A DNA stretch of 64,000 nt from Casuarina equisetifolia (Eukaryota > Streptophyta > Magnoliopsida > Fagales > Casuarinaceae): NCBI GenBank assembly GCA_028551475.1, contig CM052358.1:26190853-26254852 (forward strand), read 5' to 3'. Below are positions 24,499-37,700 of this stretch, piece after piece. Below the pieces are notes generated by a model. That model made no database searches. It had not been told where the DNA came from and saw only the letters and a program-made list of their open reading frames with translations. Position numbers and translations under genes: made by a program. Positions within the stretch are counted from its first letter, which is position 1. Every line of letters begins with the position of its first letter.

Positions 24499-27400
24499 TT
24501 AAATTTTACTCCGTACTGACATTTGATGTCTCACTTGATCCCTCAAAACCCTTCTCAGCAACTTGTTAGAAGCCGTTCTAGGAAACTCAGGTACAATCTT
24601 AACAGTTTCCACCTGTTTTTTGTGCATAAAGATTAAAGAATGAGAGACAGACTTAAGGTCAAAACTAAGCAATTTCGTTGAAGTATGAATGATTGCATCA
24701 TCTCAAGAATAATAATTTGATAGGGCCAAACCTTAAACAAAGGGTTGAGGTTGCGTTGAATGGCCCTTGAGAGTATACTCCTTAGCTTGCCTGGTTCAGC
24801 ATCATAACCTTGCTTTATTCTCACAAATACAAACAACTGCTCTGGACCACCATTTACTGGTGTAACACCGACCGCAGCAGTCTCCATGATGCTTTCATCA
24901 GCTTGGTCACACACACGCTCGATTTCAATAGAACTTGTCTGTGTTTCAAAAAACATTCGCAGTCATCAATATTTGAAAGCAAGTTAGAGAAGATTGGTAT
25001 TCTGTCTGTTCATATCAATGATGAAAGGTGCTACAGATTGACTTTCCAAAGGCAACCCGGTTTTGATAAAATGTTTAGAACTGTCTTCTAATCAAGCAGA
25101 GTCAATGTCAAATGATTAAGCCAAAAATGAGGACATTGGTGAATGTGGTACCTTAATGCCTCCAATGTTCATTGTGTCATCAGCCCTGCCCTGTACAATT
25201 AAATACCCCCCAACAGTTCTTTTAATGATGTCTCCATGTCTTCTGAGGCGCTGAAAATGTAAGTATCAAGTTACAATAGGATAATAGGCCAACTTCAATC
25301 CATTGTGGCAGATGAATACAAAAAAATAACTAGATGATAGGCAACATCAATGCATGTACAGAACTTATCTATCTGGGTGGGCTAAAAACATTTAGTATCT
25401 TAAAAATCAGGTTCATGTTGGTATTAATTTCAATTTCCTTTGGACATAAATCATATGCATCAAGTCTTCAGATATTTAGAACCCATATAGCAGATCGAGG
25501 GAAATCATTAACGAAATGGAATTGCATCTTGTAGGATCTGGGTGATTAGTTTCCAATCGTGTGATGACATTAATCACCCTACTTTATGTTCATATATTGA
25601 AATGTGCATCTCGTTCTATGTCTCTGTATCTAACACGTCATAAGTGACATTAAAGTTAGGCATGTACAAGCATATACCATTCCTTTGTACATTGGCATTC
25701 CATTGAAGTAAACTTTCTCATGATCGGCATTAAGCAATCTATCAGTTGCTCCCATGTATATGGGGAAGAGACCCACTTCACCAACACAAGCTTGATCATC
25801 GGGCTGTCACATAAGTCAAAGAGGTTAAATACACCCATATACAAAATATGCTTTTCTAAGGGCTTTGCTTCTCAATCTGTATGAGTTACCCTGGATTGTC
25901 TAAATATTAAATGACCCCTTAGTTCGAGTTGACTTTAGGTTAGGTATTCAGATTTGTAACATTGTATCAAAGCTAGAAGACTAAATTTAGGAAGCAGTTC
26001 TCCCATGCAAAAAGTACAAGTCATATTAGTTTGTTAAAGGATGAATCACCTCTAGATAGAAAGCCTACAATCCACTTTAACTGCAAAGAGTCATGTTAAG
26101 AACAATGTAAATCATCGTGTATTATCTAAATCTTGCTGAAGAATCTTTTATACATCTTAAGTTGACATTTTTGGATAAGAATTGAACTTTCTAATAAATT
26201 ATTGACAGAATTGTTGAAATTTCTCAACAATCAGTTAATGGAGCGACCTGGTCGGTTGACAGGTTGGTAATTTCAATAGAAGCAAGAGAAAATGAACCCC
26301 AAGTGTAAACTGTCCAGAAAGTATTCTTACATAAGGTATTCCTCGTTCATTAAGGATCACCAAGCCTGTTGTCAACGATACTGTACTAAAGGCTCCAAGA
26401 ACTTGTGGCTGCAACAGACTTCCTATGATGTAAGCTGATGCAAGTTCTGTGCCACCACAACATTCGATAATGGGTTTATAATAAGCTCTTGCAGAAAGCC
26501 AAAGGTCATCGTCCACATTGGACGCTTCCCCAGCAGATATAAATGATCTGCAAATATCCATTGCTAAGCTGTTAGAGTCATATTCCAGCGTAGTTTTTCT
26601 AAAGTTTGAAGAGACATTACTTTATCCTTGTCCAATCTAGGCCTTTCATACACTCTGTACTCTTCCAAGTTTTTACAAAGCTTGGAACCGTGCCCAAGAC
26701 AGTCACCCCTGCATCCTGAACGAAGTTGACACAACAAGTTAAGGTGGTTGGTAGCAGAAGTGTGCTAATATTAATCTCGAAAAAAGTTATTAGCATTGGA
26801 TTGGCTTTTATATATTCAACAGAAGCATCTAACCCGTGAAATAGCAGATTGTAAAACAAGTTGCACCCTGGTAACATGGTTTGGCTCATAACAAGTTTTT
26901 TCAAGAAATGCACTCACTCAAACTCAAAGAAGGGAGAAAGTATATTAACATATAAGCACCTGAACAAACTTTCCAAAGCTACGGTCAAGAGGTGATCCAT
27001 GGTAAAGTGCTAGAGTTGCACCGGTTAGAAAGCATGAATAGAGAAAAATGGGTCCAAGTACCCATCCCAAACTTGTGGGACAGCAGTAGACATCTCCAAC
27101 TTGAACATCATAGTGAGCCCACGATTCAGCAGCAGATCGAATTGGTGAGAGTTGTGTCCATGGAATAGCTTTTGGTTCTCCTAATGAAAATCACAAACAA
27201 AGTAGATGATTATGATAAAAGGAATCTTGCAATCAAGCTAAGAAATAGACATATGCTTGAACAATTTTCCTACCTGTGGTTCCAGATGAAAAGAGAATAT
27301 TAGTCACAGATTCGATCGGTTGGTAGACAGGTGTATAATGATTTGATCTGTCAAGAAGAATTGCCATTATTGGAATTAATACTTCGGACATTGTTAACAT

Positions 27401-30400
27401 AATGTTGAAGGAACTTTATTTTCATTAACAAATTCCTTCATGGGACCAATCCCACACCATGGTTTACACATACCTTGGATGGTGATTGACACTAGTAAGG
27501 AAAACTTTCCATGATATATCCTGCTCTCTCAACTGAACTTCAACTTCATATCCAACCACAGGGAGAACTATAGCTTTTACAGGATCAGCTTCTATAACTC
27601 GACTGCAGGGAGAAGGAAGAACAGCCATGATGATTCATAGGTGTCCTAAAAGCATATTTAGACTCCATTTTGAAATCATAAACAAAATTCATAAACAGAT
27701 AGTAACCAACGTGCAAAGGAACAATTTCCATCCTAGTTTATGGTGCAGTCATTTCCTGCAGTTCCTAAAAGAAGCAGATTACATTGGTCTTTGATTTTTT
27801 TTTTTCTCTCTCTCTCTCTCATTTGGTGCAAAATGTAACATTATTTAATTTTCAGCCAGGGTCTTCCATTTAATTCTATAACCTATGAAATGAAAAAAAA
27901 ATATTATCTGTCGGTACTATAGAATGATAGTCTTTACCTGTACAAAGGAAACTTGCGACCTCCTCTTAATATGAAATCCTGAATACAAAGAGACATGAAT
28001 AATCTTCAAAATGAAGGGCTTCATATGTTAAATGAAACATATCAAAGTTAGTCCGAGATTAAGTGAACTACTTTAGCATGTACAAGCCAAACCCAGAAGG
28101 GAGAGAATTTCAAAAGTCAGGTTGCATTAACGATGTTCAAAGCACAAGGAAGTTTCATGACCAATGCATTAAAGCTTCATTGCTTTCTTTCATATTTTAT
28201 CCTAGTTTAATTTGACATTCTGTAAACGGTAGTAACTAACTAAATGGCTCCCCAAGAATTAAATACATGTCAAAGGGACATTGTTTTTTCCATACAAATT
28301 TCACGAAATTATTCATAGTAACTGGCTGGGGAAGGACCACAAATCTGAGACAGGAGCAGCAATAGATAGATTAACAGCAAAACGGGAAACAAGAGGGAAT
28401 GAGAAGTGAAGATCACCTGAGTGAAGATACCCTTTGCCTTTGACACACGTAAACGAGTTGCAATTTCCTTTGCTGCAAAGCTGTCAGCTATTGATACTAC
28501 AACACATCCTGCTAGGATAATTGCCAAATATATGATAACTGCAGTCACTGTCATTGGCATGTCAATTGCAATTACATCACCCTTTGAAAATATTGTGTCC
28601 AAGGCATTTGCCACCAACCTGTGAGTTGCATCAAGAGAATAAAAGATGATAGGAATGATTCTTGGTTTGCCAAAATGAGAATAGCATACTTGTAGTCAAG
28701 ATGATGGCAATAAAAGATGATGGGAATGATTCTTGGCTATCCAAAATAGGAAACAATTACTTGTATTAACTAATGAACTCTCTTTAGATGTTATAATGTG
28801 ACGAATCTAACCATTAAGCCAAAAGGCCATGACCTGTTGGCATAGTGGGCTCAATTACTCTTGTGAACCATCACCCACCATCCCCTATAAGCCTATAACA
28901 TATAACATCTCTAATGAGAAAATATTATAGGAAGCACTCTCACAAGGACCTAATCATTGTTAATGTGAAAGACATTATAGTTTGCATTTAGAAATAACTC
29001 GGACACCAGATACTTATTGCGATTTATATTAAATAGTAGATACATGGAATTGAGGGAGAACATACATTACTTGTTCTCGAAATTCTTTCAATGTCATACG
29101 ACAGATATCGGAGTCATCACAGCCCTCGTCCCTCCACACAACAGCCAGGCTAATATCCTCTTTCCTTGGGTGACTTCTAGGCTGCAAACAACATTCAGCA
29201 ATATTCATAACCGCACCGGGAAGCCATGTTCCTCCAGGCTTTGATTTGTCAGTGGTATCCAAAATGCAAGTAGGGGCGCAGCAGAAAGACACTGCAAGCT
29301 CTTTTAGAACAATTGACCAGTAAACCTGAAAACATCGGCATTTGCATAATAGGCATCAAACCACTTCCTCTAACTTGAAATGCTATTTTGCATCAAATGG
29401 CAAGTACGTTGAAGTGCACGGCAAAACTTACCTCAGGATGCTGAACACAGAACTTCTGAAAGAGGCTAAAACTTGTAACAGGATCCTTATATGATGTCCC
29501 CAGTAGTTTTGAGCCATACCTTTCCATCAAACGACCCAAGTTCGTATGTTTAGATTGAGATCTGACAAACAGAGAGAACAAAGGTAACTTAGGGGTAGAA
29601 ATCAGATTCTTTGAATAAATAAAGAAGCAGCAAGTCATTACAACAACAATCAAACTGATTTGTCATTTAAATCAACACACTACTAATTTTCTGTGACCGA
29701 GGTGTATTGCAGCAACAGAACTAATTCCTCTTCCATCTACAACCAATGGCAACTAACCTAACAAAAAGGCCCCAGTAGTATTGATCCAGAGGCATACAAA
29801 GACACAAAGACAAATAAGCTCAAATTTTAACAGCACCATTTAAAAAGGAGAGCTGATTGGTCTAGTTAATTGGCTTCTTTTCATACCACACAATTAAATG
29901 GTGGAGTGGTACTCTCCTTTGTACTTCCAGTTTAACCGAAATCATATATCTCATAGTTCCATTCCTCTAATTTCAAACCCAAATTATTGCATCTTCAAGA
30001 ATTGGCCAAGGATGTTTCATGCATTCATTGCTTGAAAAGAACCATCTGATGTCTGTGACACCAAAGCAAATCTTAACGATTGTAAGGCAATCTATCATCA
30101 GCTGTGGTCCAACAAAATCAAAACTATTTCTCCAGATTACGTGCATCATTTACCCTTTCCATATACGAATCCACCAAATTACACATAACTAGAAGCACAT
30201 AAGTTTCAATAAGGCCAACGTCATGCTTATAACACCTGGTGGTTGTCGAAGTTTTCATTGGTTCAGCAAAGCATCTTTAACATAGAGCATACTGAATTGC
30301 AAGGAACACCACCAAATGAGAGACAAAAAGAGAAAAGAAGTCTCCCCAACCGAGTGATTTTAACAATCAGATACAAACCATGAGCGTAAAATGGCTGAAA

Positions 30401-31226
30401 CAACCCAAACTAATATTAATACAAAGGGCCCTTTAAATGATGGCCCTAGTTATAAGATCCAAAATTCAACCCAAAAACTAGTTCAAGAGTTGAAGGAATA
30501 CTTTCTTTATTTAATCTTTAGTATAAGGCATTTTGCTTCTGGTGTGAGACTTTCATCTGCACACATACCCCCAAATACCAAGTGACATTAAGCTTAAGGT
30601 GCATGATGTGAAGCATATTTATCTTGTACTCTAATACCAATTTATAAAGCTTAACTTATTATTCAATTCAAAAGTTAACTTAAGTATTAAAATGACATTT
30701 TCTTTATTTAAACTGCATTATAAGGGATCTTGCTTTCAATGTGGGACTTTCACCTTGCACACACTCAATTATCTATATCAATGATGTGGCAAGATATAAT
30801 AGATAAAGTTGTCAAAAAAGAGAGAAACAAAAGGCAAAAGAGAAGGGACCTACCGGAATGACAGGTAAACTATGGAGTGAAAATACAACAGAAACAAAAA
30901 ATTCAATGAACAGTTTAAGGGGGAGAATAGACAGAGGGAAAGGAGCAAAAATCGTACGGAGAAGGAAACCAGTAAGGAGCAGGGCCATTGGAGGATGCGT
31001 CCCAGTTAGCGTAGACTGAATGGTAGACCAGCTGATGCAGGTGATGTGGGTGCCATGGCTTTAGCACTCTCCAAGCCACCAGCTCGCGCCACACCTCTCT
31101 TGGGTCTGACTCTTCGGCTCCAGAGACTGCTTCATTAAGCACCCTTTGGAATCCACAGGCCTCCTCTATCTTTAATCCTGCCTTCACCAAGTCCTGCACT
31201 TCAACTTCGCAAATGCTCTTCGCCAT
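24499..31226 (-). CDS. Peroxisomal acyl-activating enzyme, AAE17/AAE18 type, copy 2
   Basis: 14-exon gene, 727 aa, every exon the same length as in copy 1. Exons: 30958-31226, 29432-29561, 29066-29325, 28417-28618, 27938-27978, 27474-27602, 27274-27347, 26960-27180, 26621-26715, 26331-26547, 25678-25803, 25152-25250, 24732-24938, 24499-24612. Start [12 protein letters not shown] at 31226. The P-loop [20 protein letters not shown] and [11 protein letters not shown] are kept, so it should be catalytic. Differences from copy 1: [16 protein letters not shown] in place of [25 protein letters not shown] in place of [20 protein letters not shown] for [11 protein letters not shown]. These lie around the acyl-pocket and adenylate region, so the substrate may differ (inference). 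The C-terminus SKI is a PTS1-like tripeptide. No break in any exon. Confidence 0.93.
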
Positions 31227-34200
31227 CTCTCTGTCTGAACAACGTCGTTGCAGGAATTAGTACACAAGCTGCCAGAGTAAGCACGAACAGGAAGGTTATG
31301 AAGCAATCCTCCACAGTGGTTATGGTCTATAAATATATAAGTCCAAATGCCTTTCACAGTTGGCAATCACTCTTTCACAATTGGCAGATAATCAAACAAT
31401 TCTCGCTGACTGTTCTGAAATATCTTGTGTTAATATGTTGCATGTCCGCCTGGACGCTGCAAGAACAAGCTCCAGGAGCCTTTTGTTATATGTCCACCTA
31501 GAAAGAGTCTTTTGCTTTATGTCCACCTAGAAAAATAGAATTTGATCAAAAGGTAAAGTTGCTTTTGCCCAAAAAAAAGAGTTATTGCTTCTTGTGGATA
31601 TTAAGTCCGAAAAAGGTAGGCAAGGCTTGTACTTCTTTGCCACATAAAACAAGTGGTTAGAGGACTCTTTTCGGCCACTTGCTTCGGCATCTTGGGAGCC
31701 ATTGACATCACTATTATATGAAGGAGATTTGTTGAAAGCCACATGAGAGTTGTTATTTGAGTCAGTAGACTCTTCTTTTGTCAAATTTGAGCTGGCACCA
31801 CTTCAGTAGTTACCATGATTAGACGAATGGGAGAGAGTTGTAAATCTAACAATTACTTCAGCAGAAGCCATGTTGGAACTGTCCAAGACCATCTTAGAAA
31901 CTTAGTTTTCCATGTATTCAACTTCCTGGAAAAGTGAGAATAAAGAGTAAGACTAGTGTTCAAGCCATGGTCCATCTACAAAGTGGTCATCAAGGACGAA
32001 TCTATCGATTACTCTTTTTGTAATTAGATAGGGAAATCAGCTCATCTATGATCTAGTATAGAAACTCCAATTTGTAATAGAAATTTTGGGAAAATGCATG
32101 GAAAGGCAAAACTTGCACCGATTAGAAAAACTCTAGAGGAAATCTCTAAGAAGGCGGGACTTGTAGTGATTGGAAAAAATATTTAGGAAACATATGGGAA
32201 GGCCAGACTTATAATGATGAAAGAAACCTTTGAAAGAAGTTACGAGGAGGTAGATTTAGAAAAACTTCGACATCTTTTCACTTCCAAGTTATTCTGATGG
32301 TTTTTGGGTTGTTGCCAATAACGCAGCCGTCGTAGACCGTCATATTCCTTTACTTACAAGTCAATAATGCAGCCGTCGTAGACTATCATAATCCTCGAAG
32401 CTCGAAACTCCGTGTCTTGTCTTTTCACTTCCAAGTTATTCTAATGGTGCTTTGGTGCGAAACCATGCTGTGGACTACAATCCCCAGGATACGTAGTTTC
32501 AGAAAAATGTTTCTTTTAGAACTCTCATGAATCAGAGGGTACGTGTCGTTCTGTCTCCATCTTGTCAGTCTTCAACCCGTGCCCCTAAAACATGACTTCT
32601 GTCCTCTTCTTGTCCTGTCTTCTTGTGTTCGGCACATTCTATGGGGATTCGTGTTGTTGTTCAAGTTGATGCCTTTTTACGATGCCTCTTTCGTCCACTA
32701 TCGTTTATCTTGCATGCTTGAATTTAGATGTCAAAAATTATCTGCATTCGAGAACGTCGCGTACGCAAGATATTGATAGTATCAAATAATTATTTTCTAA
32801 ATATATTTTATTGTAAGGAAATCACAAAAACTCAATTTATAAACAATAAAGAATATGACAAAAAAACAAAGACAATCTATAAAGAGATAATATATTTGAA
32901 TTTGAATTGTAATATTATACTATAAATAACGTGATTCATTGTCTTAAAACTGATTTTGATAGATAAAATTAGATTATTTCTAATAGTGAAAGCCTGTTTT
33001 CCACTTGTTAGCTAGTTCATCACCTTTAACTTCAATGCCAAGTCTTAAACAATATTAAGATATTTTGATATAAAAGACTTTAAACCTAACCAAAAAGTTA
33101 ACTTGAGAATAAGAGAAACTTTTTTTAATATAAAAAAACTCTTATGTCAATATCTTGGCAATGTATGACAATCTATAGTACAAACTTAGCCCTTCACCAT
33201 AATAGGAGTATTAGTGAGAAACCTAAGATGTATATTAGGCCAAGGAAGAAATTTGCACTCTTATACTATGTTAAGAAATATTATAATATTTTGAGATAGA
33301 AAACCTTAAGTTGAACTCAAAAACTAGTTCAAGAAAGTTAAAACAGAATTTTTACAATAAAACAAGAATTTCGTATAAAAGAAATAGCAAAATATTAGAA
33401 ATAAAACAACAAGAACATAAAGAATTGAGGAATACTTTATATTTCTAGATGATCTTGGAGTACAATTAGACTACTTTTTTTATAATGATTAAAAACCCCT
33501 AAAACGTTTAAATTTTTTAAGTTGAATTTCATTATTAAAGTTGATGATTCCTTCCCTTTTTCCTTGCAATCAACTGGCCATCCTATTATGAGTTAAATGC
33601 CTTTTTAATCACTATAAAATGTTTACTAGAACATTCGAAATTATAGAAGAGATAAGAAAAGATTGTGGTGGAGGTTAAAGATGAGCGCATGTAGTACACG
33701 TGTGCATGTTTGCGCTGGTCGTAAATTGGCTTGATGGTGTCGCCCATATATTGCACGCGTCCATCTATTATGGTGTTGCCTATGTCTTAAGAACTCGTCT
33801 ACGCATCCAATCTCTCTCTGCCACGCGTTTCTGACCTGGCATTGACCTGACTACTTTTTATTGGTTTCAACAAAGAGTAAGAGGAACTTTTTATAATTTA
33901 AACAGAACCTTATGTGCATGTCTTGGAAATAGAAAACAATCCACACCATTAACACTAAATAAAATGGAGCAATGTCAAGGTTGGGTGGATTATCTTTTGC
34001 AACAAGAATAATGGCCAATGAACTTTAATTTAATTGGAACATGTTACCTTATAGAAAAAAGTTGTAATTTATATTTAGAAATCATGGGTATGGGGATGTA
34101 CCATGACAGAAAAAAGGATAAAAACAAAAAAAATTCACCGAATACTTACCTACCGATGTCATTTAATTACTAATCCTATTTTGGTATCAAACTTTCCTTC

Positions 34201-34708
34201 ACAAGATTGCAAGACTTCATTAACTTAATTTTATTGCTTTTATGGTCAAATACAAAAAATATTAGTTTCATATGATGCTGTCAAGAAGCTATTTCATTTG
34301 CCAAAAGGCTATATTGCAAATCACTAACAATTCATAAGAATATTCTTCTTTTTTTTAAAAAAAAAATAATGCTCATACCCAACCTCACATGCCTAAGTAT
34401 TAAATTTGAGACTAAGAAGTTTCAAGTAGCATCCATTCTCAACTAAAACAAATGCTTATGGACTAACAATTCATAATATACAACACTATGAAAATAACAT
34501 CATATTTTCATCATTATTATAGGGCCACATGCCTCAAAATTAGACCCTTGATCTATTAATGACAAAACAAATACAACCATGGATTTCCTGCTATATTTCT
34601 CGTGTTTCTGAATAATAAATGTTGTGTTCATGTACATATATCAAAGCATCTTAAAATCCACCTCAGATGAATAAAGCATTGAGATCTGATGTATGTATGA
34701 TTTTGCTG
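31227..34708. other. Spacer between AAE copies 2 and 3, promoter side of copy 2
   Basis: No intact gene seen. On the minus strand, 31530-31880 reads in part like an exon (ESTDSNNNSHVAFNKSPSYN; MASAEVIVRFTTLSHSSNHG), of no family I recognise and with a stop between the pieces. A ~60-bp block (CTTTTCACTTCCAAGTTATTC) occurs at about 32275 and 32423, and GCAGCCGTCGTAGAC at about 32324 and 32369. GAAAAATGTTTCTTTTAGAA plus CTCTCATGAATCAG near 32503 matches about 41985 upstream of copy 3, showing that the promoter flanks were also duplicated. 33490-34700 is paralogous to 23800-24490. Confidence 0.55.
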
Positions 34709-37700
34709 TTAAATTTTACTTCGGACTGACATCTCATGTTTCATTTGCTCCCTTAAGACCCTTCTCAACAACTTGTTAGAAGCCGTCCTAGGAAACTCCG
34801 GAACAATCTTAACATGACTCACCTGTCGATCAGGCAAAAGTTAGAGAAATTAGATCCACCTCTTCTACATCTCATTTCAGATGAGTTAATCAAAGTTTCC
34901 ACAGCAAATGTGAGTAAATGCTTTAAAATTTTCAAAAATCTTGAACAATCATATCATTTTGATTTTCTGTCAAAAAATTTGGATGGAAAAACCTAAAGAT
35001 GATCAGAAGATGGAACGATTAATTCAATGGGAAAGAAGTAGGATAGCCTCAGAGTCAAACCTTAATCAAAGGGTTGAGGTTGCTTCGAATGGCCCTTGAA
35101 AATGTAGTCTTCAGCTTGTTCAGTTCAGCGTGAAAACCTTGCTTCAATCTTGCAAATATCACCAACTCTTCAGGACCGCCATTTACCGGTGAAACACTGA
35201 TTGCAGCAGTTTCCAAGATGCTTTTATCAGCACGGTCACACACACGCTCAATTTCAACGGAACTTGTCTGTCATCAGAAAATACTTGAAGTCATCAATAT
35301 TCTGAATACTAATCAAACCAGACCAATTTGGAAACAAGTGATGTTCTGTCAGTTGAAGTCAATACATAAGGCAAAACCTTGTTCAATAAAATGTTTAAAA
35401 GTTCTTTGTCTTCTACCAGTTAGTCCACGGCATAAAGCAGATTAATCAAAGGTTACCTTAATGCCTCCAATGTTCATGGTGTCATCAGCCCGGCCCTGGA
35501 CAATGATATAGCCTCCAACAGTTCTTTTAAGGATATCTCCATGTCTCCTTAGTTGCTGATGATGCATATATCAAGAGGAAACCAGGCCAATTTCAATCAC
35601 ATTATGGGTAAGATGTAGAAAAACAATAGATAAAACAACATAATTCTGGAATACTAACTAAGAATGATAGTTGACAGGAGGAAAGTGATGAAGTTGATGC
35701 TTATTAATTCCAAGAACTAGATGTAGTTCCCAATCACTACCCAACAAGATATATGCATTCCATGTCAGGATGCTTGTAACCCAGTTAAGCAGATCAAGAG
35801 ATCTTTATAAATTGAACTGCATCTAATAAAGTTGGTGACTAGTTTCCAATTAGGTGATCACAAATAATGCAGCTCTCAGGGGAAGAACAGCTAATTGTGA
35901 AATGAACTTTCTGGGGAAAAACATATATTCTCTAATGGGCATCTCAATCTTTGTTGGTATATAATACATCGTTAATCACATTAAAATTAGGCATAGTAAG
36001 AGGCGATAGTGCAAGTATTCTTCAATGGGCAGTCACAAGCATACCATTCCTTTGTGCATTGGCATTCCCTTGAAGTAAACTTTCTCATGATCAGCATTAA
36101 GCAATCTATCGGTTGATCCCATGTATACTGGGAAGAGACCCACTTCACCAACACAAGCTTGATTATTGGGCTGTCACAGTAATCAAACAGGTTAGATATA
36201 TCCAAACATATGAATATATAAAATACTGGGTGACCTGATCTAGTGCAAGTTTGGCAATTGCAACAGAAGCAAAGAGAAAATGAACCCCAACTAGAAACTG
36301 TCCAGAAAGTATGCTTACATAAGGTTTCCCATGTTCATCAAGGATCACAAAGCCTGTTGTCATCGATGCTGTGCTGAAAGCTCCAAAAACTTGTGGCTGT
36401 AGATGACTTCCTAGGATGTAACACGATGCAAGTTCCGTTCCACCACAACACTCGATAACAGGCTTGTAATAACTTCTTGAAGAAAGCCAAAGGTCATCAT
36501 CCACATTGGATGTTTCCCCCGTGGACGCAAATGATCTGCATATTTCCAATTATAAGTTCTGATTCCTGGAGTCATACGAATAATCTTTCACTAAAGTTCA
36601 AAGAGGCATTACTTTATCCCGGTCCAATCTAGGCCTTTCATACAGTCTGTGCTCCTCCAAGTTTTTACTAAGCTAGGAACTGTACCCAAAACAGTCACCC
36701 CTGCATCCTGAACATAATTAATGGAAAACATAAGCTGGTTTGTTGAAAAAGGGTCCAATAACTTTAATGTAGAGCACGTTATTAGTACTTCCCAGCTTTT
36801 ATGCAAAACAATTGCATACAGAAGTTTATAGCTCCTGAGCATCATGTAAATCTGTCTTTATTGCCCTTAACTTTCATTGTGAAGCTCATCTAGTTAATTT
36901 CTTTTTCTTTTTCCTTTTTTCTTTCCCCCCTTCAAGAAATTCTGGAAAACAAATGTCATTTCCACCACCAACCACAACCAAAATTCAAAACTTCCTAATA
37001 TTCACAATGACATTGATATTCCTGTTGGAGACCTGCTGAATATCATGACTTTCCTCGGAATTCATTTTCATAAGTGACTAACTCACGGATCCCAGAAAGC
37101 ATATCAGTGTATAATTACCTGAACGAACTTTCCAAAGCCACGGCCAAGAGGTGATCCATGATATAGTGCAAGAGTAGCACCATTAATAAAGCATGAGTAC
37201 AGAATAATTGGTCCAAGCACCCATCCCAAATTTGTAGGGCTGCAGTAGACATCTCCAACTTGAATATCAATGTGAGCCCACGAATCAGCAGCGCAGCGAA
37301 TTGGTGAAAGTTGTGACCATGGAATAGCTTTTGGTTCTCCTGACGAAAACCAACAGATAAAGTCGATGATTATAATATATGGAACCTTGCAATTGGGCTA
37401 AGAAATAGATATTTGCTTATACAATTTTCCTACCTGTGGTTCCAGATGAAAAGAGAATATTAGTCACAGATTCTGCAGGTTGATAGACCGGAGTATAATT
37501 ACGTGATCTGTCAAAAAAGAATAACATTATTATAACTAATTTCTGTTCATTATTTGCGTAATAATAAAGGACCATTATTAAAGTATTTTCTAGAACCAAT
37601 CCGACACCCTTGCTGCACATATACCTTGGATTTCGATTGGCTCTAGAAAGAAAAGCTTTCCATGAGACATCCTGTTCTCTTAACTGAAGGCCTACTTCAT

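Noticed and set aside
28421-28624. Open plus-strand frame [19 protein letters not shown], present opposite exon 4 in all three AAE copies
   Set aside because: It is the antisense shadow of a conserved exon; its conservation is explained by the sense protein.
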